A DNA stretch of 64,000 nt from Rathayibacter rhapontici (GTDB taxonomy: Bacteria > Actinomycetota > Actinomycetes > Actinomycetales > Microbacteriaceae): positions 1-64,000 of the forward strand of contig NZ_MUKN01000011.1 in assembly GCF_001995175.1 (NCBI RefSeq), written 5' to 3'. Position 1 is the first letter of the stretch; every line of letters begins with the position of its first letter. The notes under the pieces were generated by a model. It saw only the letters and a list, made by a program, of their open reading frames with translations. It was not told the DNA's origin and searched no databases. Shown here piece after piece: positions 37,038 to 44,854 of this stretch. A program made the translations under genes and the position numbers.

Positions 37038-38110
37038 GCGCGACTCCCCCGGTGACGCGCGACGGCGATCAGCACGGGAGCGCCGAGGAAGGCGGTCACC
37101 ACTCCGACCGGCAGCTCACCCGGTGTGGCCGCACGTCCGACGACATCCGCCAGCAGGACCAGCACCGGGCCGAGCAGCGCACTGCAGACGACGATCCACC
37201 GGTGGTCGACCCCGACCATCCGACGGGCGAGGTGGGGCACCATCAACCCGACGAAGGCGAGGGGACCGGCGATCGCGGTCGCGCCGCCGGCGAGGAGGGT
37301 GACCGCCCCGACCGCCAGGATGCGCGTGCTCGAGACCGTCGCGCCGAGCGCCCGCGCGGAGTCCTCGCCGAGCGCGAAGGCGTTCAGGGACGACGCCGCG
37401 AGCAGGGCGAGGAGCAGTCCGGCGCCGAGGAACGGCACCACTGGGAGCACGATGTCGAACGACCGGCCGACGAGCGATCCCGCGCTCCAGAAGCGCATCT
37501 GATCGAACGCGTCGGCGTGGAGCACGGACAGCGCGGACGTGACGCCTCCCAGCGCAGCGGCGACGGCGACCCCACCCATCAGCAATCGGCTGCCGGTGAC
37601 CGGGCCGACCCCCGACGTCGCCGCGAGCTGGACGAGCACGGTGACGATCAGGGCGCCCGCGAAGGCGAAGCCGGCGTACGCGTGGACCGACCGGACACCC
37701 AGCAGGGAGACGGCGATCGCGACGGCCACAGCGGCGCCCGCGTTGACGCCGAGCACTCCGGGATCGGCCAGCGGGTTCCGCACCAGTGCCTGCATGATCG
37801 CTCCTGCGACCGCCAGTGCGGAGCCGACGACGACCGCCGCGACCGTGCGCGGGAGACGGAGCTCCTGCATCACGATGCGGGCGTCCTCCGAACCTCCCCC
37901 GCCGAGCGCAGCCCAGACGTCCTCCAGCGGGACGGCCGCCGCTCCCACGGAGAAGCTCGCGCCGACGGCGAGCACGAGGAGGAGGACGCAGAGGACGACC
38001 GAGCGACCGGGGCGCGCGCGCCGGTCGACCTGGGACGGCCGCGGGCTCCCCGCCTGCGCCCGCGTCGTCCCCGCGACGACCGCCTCCGTGTCAGGAGGCG
38101 AGGCAGGCAC
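37034..38110 (-). CDS. Iron-siderophore ABC permease (FecCD family)
   Basis: 358-aa permease partner. RLPRTVAAVVVGSALAVAGAIMQALVRNPLADPGVLGVNAGA is diagnostic of the FecCD family; GPLAFVGLMVPHLARRMVG and ELPVGVVTAFLGAPVLIAV follow. The N-terminal 35 residues are hydrophilic and Arg-rich. The start lies 20 bases inside the end of the binding-protein gene. Confidence 0.92.
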   Translation of the reverse strand: MPASPPDTEAVVAGTTRAQAGSPRPSQVDRRARPGRSVVLCVLLLVLAVGASFSVGAAAVPLEDVWAALGGGGSEDARIVMQELRLPRTVAAVVVGSALAVAGAIMQALVRNPLADPGVLGVNAGAAVAVAIAVSLLGVRSVHAYAGFAFAGALIVTVLVQLAATSGVGPVTGSRLLMGGVAVAAALGGVTSALSVLHADAFDQMRFWSAGSLVGRSFDIVLPVVPFLGAGLLLALLAASSLNAFALGEDSARALGATVSSTRILAVGAVTLLAGGATAIAGPLAFVGLMVPHLARRMVGVDHRWIVVCSALLGPVLVLLADVVGRAATPGELPVGVVTAFLGAPVLIAVARHRGSRA

Positions 38111-39050
38111 GGACGTCCGCCGCCACGACCTCGGCGGCGAAGGGGCCCCCGAGGATCCAGGCGTCGAGCTCGTCGGTCGTGCAGACCCCGCCGTTCCGGA
38201 CGGCGGGGGTCTGCTGCCAGAGCGACTGTCCTTCGAGCACCCGGTAGGCCTCGTCGCTGTCGAGGAACGCGATGACGCGATCCGTGTCGATCGTGTCCAG
38301 CCGCTCCGCCGGGATGACCGACCAGTTCCCGTTCTCGCTCGGCACCACCGGCGAGGGCAGCGTGACGTTCCGCATCGAGGACAGCACGTGCGCGCCGGCG
38401 AAGGTCCCGGGGAGGTGCCATCGCACCTGGTCTGCGCGGACCCGCAGGGGCGCGACGGTCTGGCCGGGGATCTCGACGTCCGCGTCCAGCTCGGCGACCA
38501 TCGCCTCGAACTCCGACAGCACCTCCTCCGCTCTGTCCCGGGTCCCGGTGAACTCCGCGACGGACTCCAGCTGGGTGCGCCAGTCGAAGTCGCCCTCCGC
38601 GCCCACGGACGCGTAGGCGGCGACGGGCGCGATGTCCTGGAACGTCGCGAGGTTCGGCTCGACGCCCTCGTCGCCGATGATGAGGTCGGGCTGCAGCGCC
38701 GCGATGGCCTCGAAGTCGGGCTCGTCGTCGTTCCCCACCAGGACGAAGTCGGTCGGCACCTCGTCCTCGAGGTACGCGGGGACCGAGTTCACCTTCGACC
38801 AGTAGGTCGAGCCGACAGCGGGGACGCCGAGGGCGAGCGCGAGGTCGAGGGCCCGTGACTGGACGACCACGACGCGCTCCGGAACGGCGGGCACCTCGAC
38901 CGCTCCGAACACCGTCTCGACCGTTCGGACGGCGGGATCGCCGCTCGACCCGTCATCGACGCCGACATCGACGCCTCCGGGAGAGGCACACCCGCAGAGC
39001 AGCAGGACCGGCACGAGCAGGAGGGGCAGGACGGAGCGACGAGCGCGCAT
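38091..39050 (-). CDS. Iron-siderophore substrate-binding lipoprotein
   Basis: 319-aa FecB/FhuD-type binding protein. A signal peptide with lipobox LCGC (C21) is followed by the periplasmic-binding pattern VPERVVVVQSRALDLALALGVPAVG and LQPDLIIGDEGVEPNLATFQDIAPVAAY. First gene of the operon. Shine-Dalgarno GAGGAG lies upstream of ATG 39050 and an iron box lies about 90 bases upstream. No siderophore synthesis genes are nearby, so it may take up siderophores made elsewhere or by others. Confidence 0.92.
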   Translation of the reverse strand: MRARRSVLPLLLVPVLLLCGCASPGGVDVGVDDGSSGDPAVRTVETVFGAVEVPAVPERVVVVQSRALDLALALGVPAVGSTYWSKVNSVPAYLEDEVPTDFVLVGNDDEPDFEAIAALQPDLIIGDEGVEPNLATFQDIAPVAAYASVGAEGDFDWRTQLESVAEFTGTRDRAEEVLSEFEAMVAELDADVEIPGQTVAPLRVRADQVRWHLPGTFAGAHVLSSMRNVTLPSPVVPSENGNWSVIPAERLDTIDTDRVIAFLDSDEAYRVLEGQSLWQQTPAVRNGGVCTTDELDAWILGGPFAAEVVAADVRACLAS

Positions 39051-39136
39051 GGATCTCCTCAGAGGACACAGCGGGGACGCCCTCTTCGAGCACCCCGATC
39101 GGTACCGCCAGAGTAGAGATGAGGATCACTCGTAGG

Positions 39137-39155
39137 CAAGGGTAGCCTAACCTAT
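39137..39155 (-). promoter_or_regulatory. DtxR/IdeR-type iron box
   Basis: The minus strand reads ATAGGTTAGGCTACCCTTG, close to the known IdeR/DtxR consensus TTAGGTTAGGCTAACCTAA (15 of 19 positions by eye). It lies 87 bases upstream of the siderophore operon start. Iron-loaded DtxR/IdeR would repress the operon. Confidence 0.75.
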
Positions 39156-39211
39156 TGTCGCGTCCTGAACGACTGAGGGCTCGGGGCGGTCCGCAGGCAC
39201 CCCGCCGCGCC

Positions 39212-40171
39212 TCAGAACGCGAGCGCCGCCGCCAGGATCGCCGCGTAGGCGAGCCCGCCCAGGCTCGTCAGCTGCAGAGCCAGGATCAGCTCCTTCGCCG
39301 TCCGTGCCGTCAGCGTGATGAGGATCGCCGGCAGGATCGCGAGCAGCACGAAGAGCGTCAGCCAGGCGAGCGGGTAGAACAGCGCCAGGATCACCGAGAT
39401 GCCGAAGGGCACCAGCACGAACGCGCTGTACAGCGCGCGGGCGACGGTCGGGCCGACGATCACGGCGAGCGTGCGCTTGCCCGAGGCGCGATCGGTGGGG
39501 ATGTCGCGGATGTTGTTGACCATCAGGACCGCGCAGGCGAAGAGGCCGGCGGCGACCGCGCCGAGCCACGACTCCTGGTTGGTGCGGCCGATCTGCACGA
39601 AGGTGGTGCCGACGGTGGCCACGAGGCCGAAGAAGACGAAGACGAACACGTCGCCGAGTCCGAGGTAGCCGTAGGGGCGGCGTCCGCCCGTGTAGAACCA
39701 GCCGGCGGCGATGGCGGCGGCGCCCACGAGCAGGAACCACCAGTGGCCGGACAGCACGGTGAGCACGAGTCCGGCGACGGCGGCGAGGCCGAAGAAGACC
39801 AGGGCGACCGTGAGCACCTGCTTCGGCTTCGCCGCTCCGGAGCCGGTGAGGCGCGAGGGGCCGACGCGGTTCGCGTCCGTGCCGCGCACGCCGTCGGAGT
39901 AGTCGTTGGCGTAGTTCACGCCGATCTGCAGGGCGAGCGAGACGGCGAGGCAGAGCAGGGCGCGCACCCAGTGCCAGCCCTCGTCGGTGACCTGCGTGGC
40001 TCCGGTGCCGATGAGGACGGGAGCGATCGCGAGCGGAAGGGTGCGCAGGCGCGCTCCGGCGATCCACTCGCGTGCGCCGGCCGGCGCCACCTGCACCTTC
40101 TGCGGGTTGCCGCCCGGACGGCCGCTCCGGGGCTTCGCCTGCGGCTTCTTCTTGCGACTCGTACTCGACAC
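39212..40171 (-). CDS. menA: 1,4-dihydroxy-2-naphthoate prenyltransferase
   Basis: 319-aa UbiA-family membrane enzyme that attaches the polyprenyl tail to DHNA. The prenyl-diphosphate/Mg motifs are NYANDYSDGVRGTD and NNIRDIPTDRASGKRTLAV; about eight membrane segments follow. The N-terminus carries a Lys/Arg-rich leader (SRKKKPQAKPRSGRPGG) before the first helix. GTG 40171 is supported by a TAGGAT box 7 nt upstream. It is the last of the menB-menE-menA group on this strand but has its own promoter. Confidence 0.93.
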   Translation of the reverse strand: MSSTSRKKKPQAKPRSGRPGGNPQKVQVAPAGAREWIAGARLRTLPLAIAPVLIGTGATQVTDEGWHWVRALLCLAVSLALQIGVNYANDYSDGVRGTDANRVGPSRLTGSGAAKPKQVLTVALVFFGLAAVAGLVLTVLSGHWWFLLVGAAAIAAGWFYTGGRRPYGYLGLGDVFVFVFFGLVATVGTTFVQIGRTNQESWLGAVAAGLFACAVLMVNNIRDIPTDRASGKRTLAVIVGPTVARALYSAFVLVPFGISVILALFYPLAWLTLFVLLAILPAILITLTARTAKELILALQLTSLGGLAYAAILAAALAF

Positions 40172-40178
40172 GGAGGGA

Positions 40179-40184
40179 ATCCTA
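40179..40184 (-). promoter_or_regulatory. -10 box (TAGGAT) of menA
   Basis: TANNNT hexamer ending 7 nt before GTG 40171, in the 23-base gap after menE. Confidence 0.5.
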
Positions 40185-40194
40185 CCGAGACGCC

Positions 40195-41343
40195 TCAGTC
40201 CGCGGTCGCGGCGAGGCCCTCCAGCGCACGGCGGTCCGGCTTGCCGGAGGCGAGCAGCGGCACGGCGTCCACGCGCACGACCGCGACGGGCCGGGCGACC
40301 CGGCCGAGAGCGTCCTGCACAGCCGTCCTCACGTCGGCGAGTGCGGGTGCGGCGGCCGCCGCCGTCACCACGACCGGCACCTCGCCCCACTCGGCGTCGG
40401 CCCGGCGCACGACGACCGCATCGGGGACGGGGCCGTCGCGCAGCACCTTCTCGACCGCGTCGAGCGAGACCTTCTCGCCGCCCGAGACGATCACCCGGTC
40501 GAGGCGGCCGGTCACCCGGAGTCGGCCGTCGACGAGCTCGCCCGCGTCGCCCGTGCGGTACCAGCGCTCCCCCGCGATGCTCGTGAAGGCGGCGGCCGTG
40601 CGATCCACGTCGATCCCGCCGTCCGCGTCGAGGTAGCCCTCGGCGAGGGTCGGCCCGCCGAGCAGCACCTGGCCGTCGTCGATCCGGACGCGCACGTCGC
40701 GCAGCGGCGACCCGTCGTAGACGCAGCCGCCCGCGGTCTCGCTCGACCCGTAGGTCAGGCGCACCGGCACGCCCAGCGCGGCGGCGCGCTCGCGCAGCGG
40801 TCGCGGCGCCGCCTGGCCGCCGATCAGCAGCGCGTCGAACGAGCGGAGCGTCGCGGCCCGGGCCGGGTCCGCCTCCGCCGCGTCGAGCAGGCGCGCGAGC
40901 TGCACCGGCACGAGGGAGGAGTAGCGGCGCTCGCCCGCGGGCATCGTCCGGGCGAGCTCCAGGAACGCGAGCGGATCGAAGTGCCCCTCGGGCAGGACGA
41001 CCGGATCGGCGTCGGCGGTGATCGAGCGCACGAGCACCTGCACCCCCGCGATGTAGTGGGTCGGGAGGCACAGCAGCCAGCGGCCCGGTCCGCCGAGCTC
41101 GGTGAGGGTGGCGGCGGCGCTGGTCAGCAGCGCCCCGGTCGCGAGAGCGACCCGCTTGGGCGGACCGGAGGAGCCCGAGGTCTCGACCACGACGGCCACG
41201 CGCTGCGGCACCACCGCGGCGGCGGACCCGGGCGCTCCGGGTGCGGCGACGCGGATCGCCGGGCCGCTGCCGTCGAGCGCCGCGCGCAGGGCGATCAGCA
41301 CCTGCTCCGGAGCGGGGTCGACCGCGATCAGCTCCCGGGTCAT
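40195..41343 (-). CDS. menE: o-Succinylbenzoate-CoA ligase
   Basis: 382-aa AMP-forming ligase that activates o-succinylbenzoate. The adenylation P-loop is VETSGSSGPPKRVAL; LTYGSSETAGGCVY, YRTGDAGEL, TGRLDRVIVSGGEKV (hinge) and GKPDRRAL (C-terminal Lys) follow. It is short compared with E. coli MenE (about 450 aa) because the N-terminus is reduced, as in other actinobacterial MenE proteins. Starts 4 bases after the menB stop, so the two are coupled. Confidence 0.9.
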   Translation of the reverse strand: MTRELIAVDPAPEQVLIALRAALDGSGPAIRVAAPGAPGSAAAVVPQRVAVVVETSGSSGPPKRVALATGALLTSAAATLTELGGPGRWLLCLPTHYIAGVQVLVRSITADADPVVLPEGHFDPLAFLELARTMPAGERRYSSLVPVQLARLLDAAEADPARAATLRSFDALLIGGQAAPRPLRERAAALGVPVRLTYGSSETAGGCVYDGSPLRDVRVRIDDGQVLLGGPTLAEGYLDADGGIDVDRTAAAFTSIAGERWYRTGDAGELVDGRLRVTGRLDRVIVSGGEKVSLDAVEKVLRDGPVPDAVVVRRADAEWGEVPVVVTAAAAAPALADVRTAVQDALGRVARPVAVVRVDAVPLLASGKPDRRALEGLAATAD

Positions 41344-41347
41344 GCGC

Positions 41348-42259
41348 TCAGTACTGCCACGGGAACGGCGACCAGTCGGGGTCGCGCTTCTCGAGGAAGG
41401 AGTCGCGGCCCTCGACGGCCTCGTCGGTGCCGTAGGCGAGGCGCGTCGTCTCGCCGGCGAACAGCTGCTGGCCGACGAGTCCGTCGTCGACCGCGTTGAA
41501 CGCGTACTTGAGCATGCGGATCGCGGTCGGCGACTTGGTCAGGATCGTCTCGGCCCACTCCAGCGCCGTCGTCTCGAGCTCGGCGTGCGGCACCACCGCG
41601 TTCACCGCGCCCATCTCGTAGGCGCGCTGGGCGGAGTACTCGCGGGCGAGGAAGAAGACCTCGCGGGCCGCCTTCTGCCCGATCTGACGGGCGAAGTACG
41701 CCGACCCGTAGCCCGCGTCGAACGAGCCGACGTCGGCGTCGGTCTGCTTGAAGCGGCCGTGCTCGGCCGAGGCGATCGTGAGGTCGCAGACCACGTGCAG
41801 CGAGTGGCCGCCGCCGGCCGCCCAGCCGGGCACCGCGGCGAGCACGACCTTGGGCATGAAGCGGATGAGGCGCTGCACCTCGAGGATGTGCAGCCGGCCC
41901 GAGCGCGCGGCGTCGATCCCCTCGGCCGTCTCGCCGTCGGAGTAGCGGTAGCCGTCGCGACCGCGGATGCGCTGATCGCCGCCGGAGCAGAAGGCCCAGC
42001 CGCCGTCCTTCGGGCTCGGGCCGTTGCCGGTGAGGATCACGACTCCGATGCGCGGATTCGTCCGGGCGTCCTCGAGGGCGTTGTAGAGCTCGTCGACGGT
42101 GCGCGGGCGGAACGCGTTGCGCACCTCCGGCCGGTCGAAGGCGACGCGGGCGATGCGCCCGGTGCGGTCGTGGTGGTAGGTGATGTCCTCGAGAGCGTCG
42201 AAGCCGCGCACCGGCTCCCACCGGCTCGCGTCGAACAGCTCGGAAACCTGCGTGCTCAT
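41348..42259 (-). CDS. menB: 1,4-dihydroxy-2-naphthoyl-CoA synthase
   Basis: 303-aa crotonase-fold enzyme that closes the naphthoquinone ring. MenB hallmarks are FCSGGDQRIRG, PGWAAGGGHSLHVVCDLTIAS, DADVGSFDAGYGSAYFARQIGQKAARE and the C-terminal KRDPDWSPFPWQY. ATG 42259 agrees with a TAGGGT box 7 nt upstream. First gene of the menB-menE pair. Confidence 0.96.
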   Translation of the reverse strand: MSTQVSELFDASRWEPVRGFDALEDITYHHDRTGRIARVAFDRPEVRNAFRPRTVDELYNALEDARTNPRIGVVILTGNGPSPKDGGWAFCSGGDQRIRGRDGYRYSDGETAEGIDAARSGRLHILEVQRLIRFMPKVVLAAVPGWAAGGGHSLHVVCDLTIASAEHGRFKQTDADVGSFDAGYGSAYFARQIGQKAAREVFFLAREYSAQRAYEMGAVNAVVPHAELETTALEWAETILTKSPTAIRMLKYAFNAVDDGLVGQQLFAGETTRLAYGTDEAVEGRDSFLEKRDPDWSPFPWQY

Positions 42260-42266
42260 GCCCTCG

Positions 42267-42272
42267 ACCCTA
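42267..42272 (-). promoter_or_regulatory. -10 box (TAGGGT) of menB
   Basis: TANNNT hexamer ending 7 nt before the menB ATG at 42259. Confidence 0.5.
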
Positions 42273-42314
42273 CTGTCGCGGGCCGAGCGGACGCCCCGGG
42301 GCCCGGAGGACGTG

Positions 42315-42412
42315 GATCTCGAGACCCGCGCTGCGCGCGCTGCTCGATCAGCAGAGGGATCGCCGCCTCCCGCTGGTCGAGCAGCCCCGCAGGGGCGTAT
42401 CGAGACCCGCCT
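42315..42412. repeat. REP-like inverted pair of about 38-bp units
   Basis: Unit A (42315-42352) and unit B (42371-42410) are inverted, imperfect copies. Both contain TCTCGA(G/T)AC, a GC core and CTGCTCGA(T/C)CAGC when read in the same direction, and the core of B is itself palindromic (CCCCGCAGGGG). The arrangement resembles paired REP elements and fills most of the 220-base menB-dps gap. I recall similar sequences as dispersed repeats in related genomes, which needs a search to confirm. Confidence 0.55.
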
Positions 42413-42428
42413 ACGCCCGTGCACGCGA

Positions 42429-42459
42429 AGAGGGACCCCGCGTCATGCGGGGTCCCTCT
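42429..42459 (-). terminator. Rho-independent-like hairpin after dps
   Basis: AGAGGGACCCCGC (42429-42441) and GCGGGGTCCCTCT (42447-42459) form a perfect 13-bp stem with loop GTCAT, 20 bases past the dps stop. Confidence 0.85.
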
Positions 42460-42479
42460 GTCGTCGGTGCTGCGGAGTG

Positions 42480-43025
42480 CTACTTCGCGGTGGAGGTGCG
42501 GCGGTTCTCGGCCGACACCATCCAGGCGAACTGCTCCAGGCTCTGGATGATCGCGTGCAGGAGGTCCGCGCTGGTCGGGTCCTCCTCGTCCACCTGGTCG
42601 TGCACCTCGCGCATGGTGGCGGCGGTGTTCTCGAGGCGGATGGTGACGAGGTCGACCGTCTCGGCGGTGTCGATCTCGCCGTGCGGGTACTCGGGCAGCG
42701 TGGTGGTCGCCGCGACGGTGTCGCTGCGGCCGTCCGGGATCCCGTGCAGCGCGCGCATGCGCTCGGCGATGTCGTCGCTGAACTCGCGCGCGGCCTCGAT
42801 GATCTCGTCGAGCTGCAGGTGCAGGTCGCGGAAGTTCTTGCCGACGACGTTCCAGTGCGCCTGCTTGCCCTGCACGTGGAGCTCGATCAGGTCGACGAGG
42901 ACGATCTGGAGGCTGTCGAGCAGCTCCTTCGAGGCCTTGAAGCCCTTCTCGGCGTTCTGACGACGGCTGGTCTTGGCTCCGGAGCCGGCGGGGGCTTCGA
43001 CGTGGCGTTCGAGGGTGGTGGTCAT
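42480..43025 (-). CDS. dps: Dps family DNA-protection/ferritin-like protein
   Basis: 181-aa Dps protein that stores iron and protects DNA from peroxide as a dodecamer. The ferroxidase signature is visible: H57-W58 in KQAHWNVVGKNF, D67 and H69 in RDLHLQLDE, D73-E74, then DDIAERM. The N-terminal 28 residues are basic and Ser/Ala-rich, a type of tail that often binds DNA. AGAAAGGATC lies upstream of ATG 43025, so this gene has a normal leader, unlike many neighbours. Confidence 0.95.
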   Translation of the reverse strand: MTTTLERHVEAPAGSGAKTSRRQNAEKGFKASKELLDSLQIVLVDLIELHVQGKQAHWNVVGKNFRDLHLQLDEIIEAAREFSDDIAERMRALHGIPDGRSDTVAATTTLPEYPHGEIDTAETVDLVTIRLENTAATMREVHDQVDEEDPTSADLLHAIIQSLEQFAWMVSAENRRTSTAK

Positions 43026-43132
43026 GGACCGATCCTTTCTCTTGACGGTGTCGGGGTGATCCCCTCCATCGAGTGTGGCCGCTCCGCCTGGACGGCGCCC
43101 GGACGGGGGCCGTGAGCGAAGGGGGGTTGACT

Positions 43133-43151
43133 CCGGGCGCGGGACGCCCGG
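43133..43151 (-). terminator. Short hairpin after the SDR gene
   Basis: CCGGGCG (43133-43139) and CGCCCGG (43145-43151) form a 7-bp stem immediately after the SDR stop on the minus strand. Confidence 0.45.
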
Positions 43152-43152
43152 C

Positions 43153-43952
43153 TCAGATCGTGGCGACGGATCCAGAGTCGACGCGGTAGTTCGACCCGTT
43201 CACGAACGAGGCGCGGTCGGAGCAGAGGAACGCGATCACGGCCGCGACCTCGTCGGTCTCACCGCGGCGCTTGAGCTCCATGTAGGGCCGCTCCTCGTCG
43301 AGGAACGACGCGATCGCCTCGTCCGTCGACGTTCCCCTCTGGTCGGCGCGCTTCTGCATCATGCGTCGGTCATGGGGCTCCGGATGAACGCGGGCGAGAC
43401 CGCGTTCACGAGGAGGCCCTCGAGCGCGTACGAGCGCGAGAGGCCCTTGGCCAGAGCGAGGACCCCGGCCTTCGCGGCGCAGTACGGAAGCTCGTCGTCG
43501 TAGGGCTGCACCGCGTCCTCGGAGGCGACGAGCACGAGCCGCCCCCATCCGCCGCTCCGCAGGTCGGGGAGGAACTCGCGCACGAGCCGGACCGGGCCGA
43601 GCAGGTCGGTCTCGAGCGTGCTGGTCCAGCCCTCGTCGTCGATCTCGTGGAAGAGGCCCTGGGCGCCGGTGATGCCCGCGCTCTGCACGAGGATGTCGAT
43701 CTCCCCGACGGCCTCGGCTACCTGCGCGTGCAGGGCGGCGAGCTCCTCGACGCTCGTGACGTCGGCGGCGAAGGCGTGCAGGCGTCCCTCCGGCGCGTCG
43801 AGCTCCGCGGCCGCCGCATCGAGCTTCTCCTGATCGCGGTCCGACACGACGACGGTCGCGCCCTCGGCGAGGAGCAGCCTCGCGGTCGCGAGCCCGATGC
43901 CCGAGTCGGCTCCGGTGACGAGGGCGGTGCGTCCGGTGATTCCTAGGTCCAT
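43153..43952 (-). CDS. Short-chain dehydrogenase/reductase (one frameshift)
   Basis: About 266-aa SDR oxidoreductase. The NAD(P) motif is TGADSGIGLATARLL; the active site has VASEDA (Ser) and PYCAAKAG (Tyr, Lys). The C-terminus RRGETDEVAAVIAFLCSDRASFVNGSNYRVDSG is classical for the family. The frame ends at PMTDA-stop near 43367; one added base gives PMTDAMMQKRAD. Substrate unknown. ATG 43952 is preceded by GGAG. No operon partner is evident. Confidence 0.85.
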
Positions 43953-43984
43953 GACTCCGGTCTACGCTCCCCCGCCCGAGCCGC

Positions 43985-44854
43985 TCAACGACTTGCGCCG
44001 AACACCTGAACGGGTCTACCGCGCGTGGGGGTGTCGATCGCGAAGACGCCGCCCGAGAGCGGGGAGTCGACGAGCTGCTGCTCCTCGAGCTTCTCGCGCG
44101 CGGTGCCGACGAACAGCGTCGAGAGGTCCGCGCCGCCGAAGCCCAGTCCGGTCACGTTCGGCGCCGGGATCGCGATCTCGTCGAGCAGCTCCCCCTCGGG
44201 GCTCCAGCGCAGCACGGCGCTCTCGCCGTTCGCGCCGGTCCAGAAGCAGCCGTCGACGTCGAGGGCGAGTCCGTCGAACGAGCGGCCGACGAGGAAGGGC
44301 TCGGGCTCGCCGAGCTCGTCGCCGTAGGAGCAGCGGAAGACGGTCGAGACGCTCGTGTCGGTGAAGTAGAAGGTCGCGCCGTCGTCGGACCACTCGAATC
44401 CGTTCGCCACCCCGAAGCCGCCGAGCAGCGTCTCCAGGCGCCCGGAGGCGTCGACGCGGTAGAGCGCGCCGTCCTGCTCCTCGGTGGTGAGGTTCATCGA
44501 TCCCGCGACGAACCGGCCGGAGGGGTCGCACTTGCCCTCGTTCATCCGGAGACCGGCGTGCACGTGCTCGATCGGCGCGAGCTCGCGCTCGATCGCGAAG
44601 GCGTCGTCGAGCAGCACGATCCGGTCGCCCAGGGCCGCGACGAAGCCGCCCCCGCGCGCCGGCTGGAAGGATCCCAGCGGCGCCTCGACGGGCACGACCA
44701 GGTCGTCGGAGCCGTCGACCGCTCCGTCGGGCGCGCTCGCGTGGATCGTGCCGGTCGAGATGTCGCACCACAGCAGCCGGCCGTCGAGCCAGAACGGGCT
44801 CTCGACCAGGATCGCCTTCGTGTCGCGGAACAGACGTGCACTCGGCTCGCTCAT
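43985..44854 (-). CDS. SMP-30/gluconolactonase-like protein
   Basis: 289-aa six-bladed beta-propeller hydrolase of the SMP-30/gluconolactonase family, usually a divalent-metal lactonase. Metal ligands appear as E18 in VESPFW, N in GLRMNEGK, N in VANGFEWSDDG and D in SFDGLALDVDG. No signal peptide, so cytoplasmic. It begins with ATGA overlap on the GH15 gene; the pair may process a sugar after its release and oxidation (inference). Confidence 0.88.
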   Translation of the reverse strand: MSEPSARLFRDTKAILVESPFWLDGRLLWCDISTGTIHASAPDGAVDGSDDLVVPVEAPLGSFQPARGGGFVAALGDRIVLLDDAFAIERELAPIEHVHAGLRMNEGKCDPSGRFVAGSMNLTTEEQDGALYRVDASGRLETLLGGFGVANGFEWSDDGATFYFTDTSVSTVFRCSYGDELGEPEPFLVGRSFDGLALDVDGCFWTGANGESAVLRWSPEGELLDEIAIPAPNVTGLGFGGADLSTLFVGTAREKLEEQQLVDSPLSGGVFAIDTPTRGRPVQVFGASR

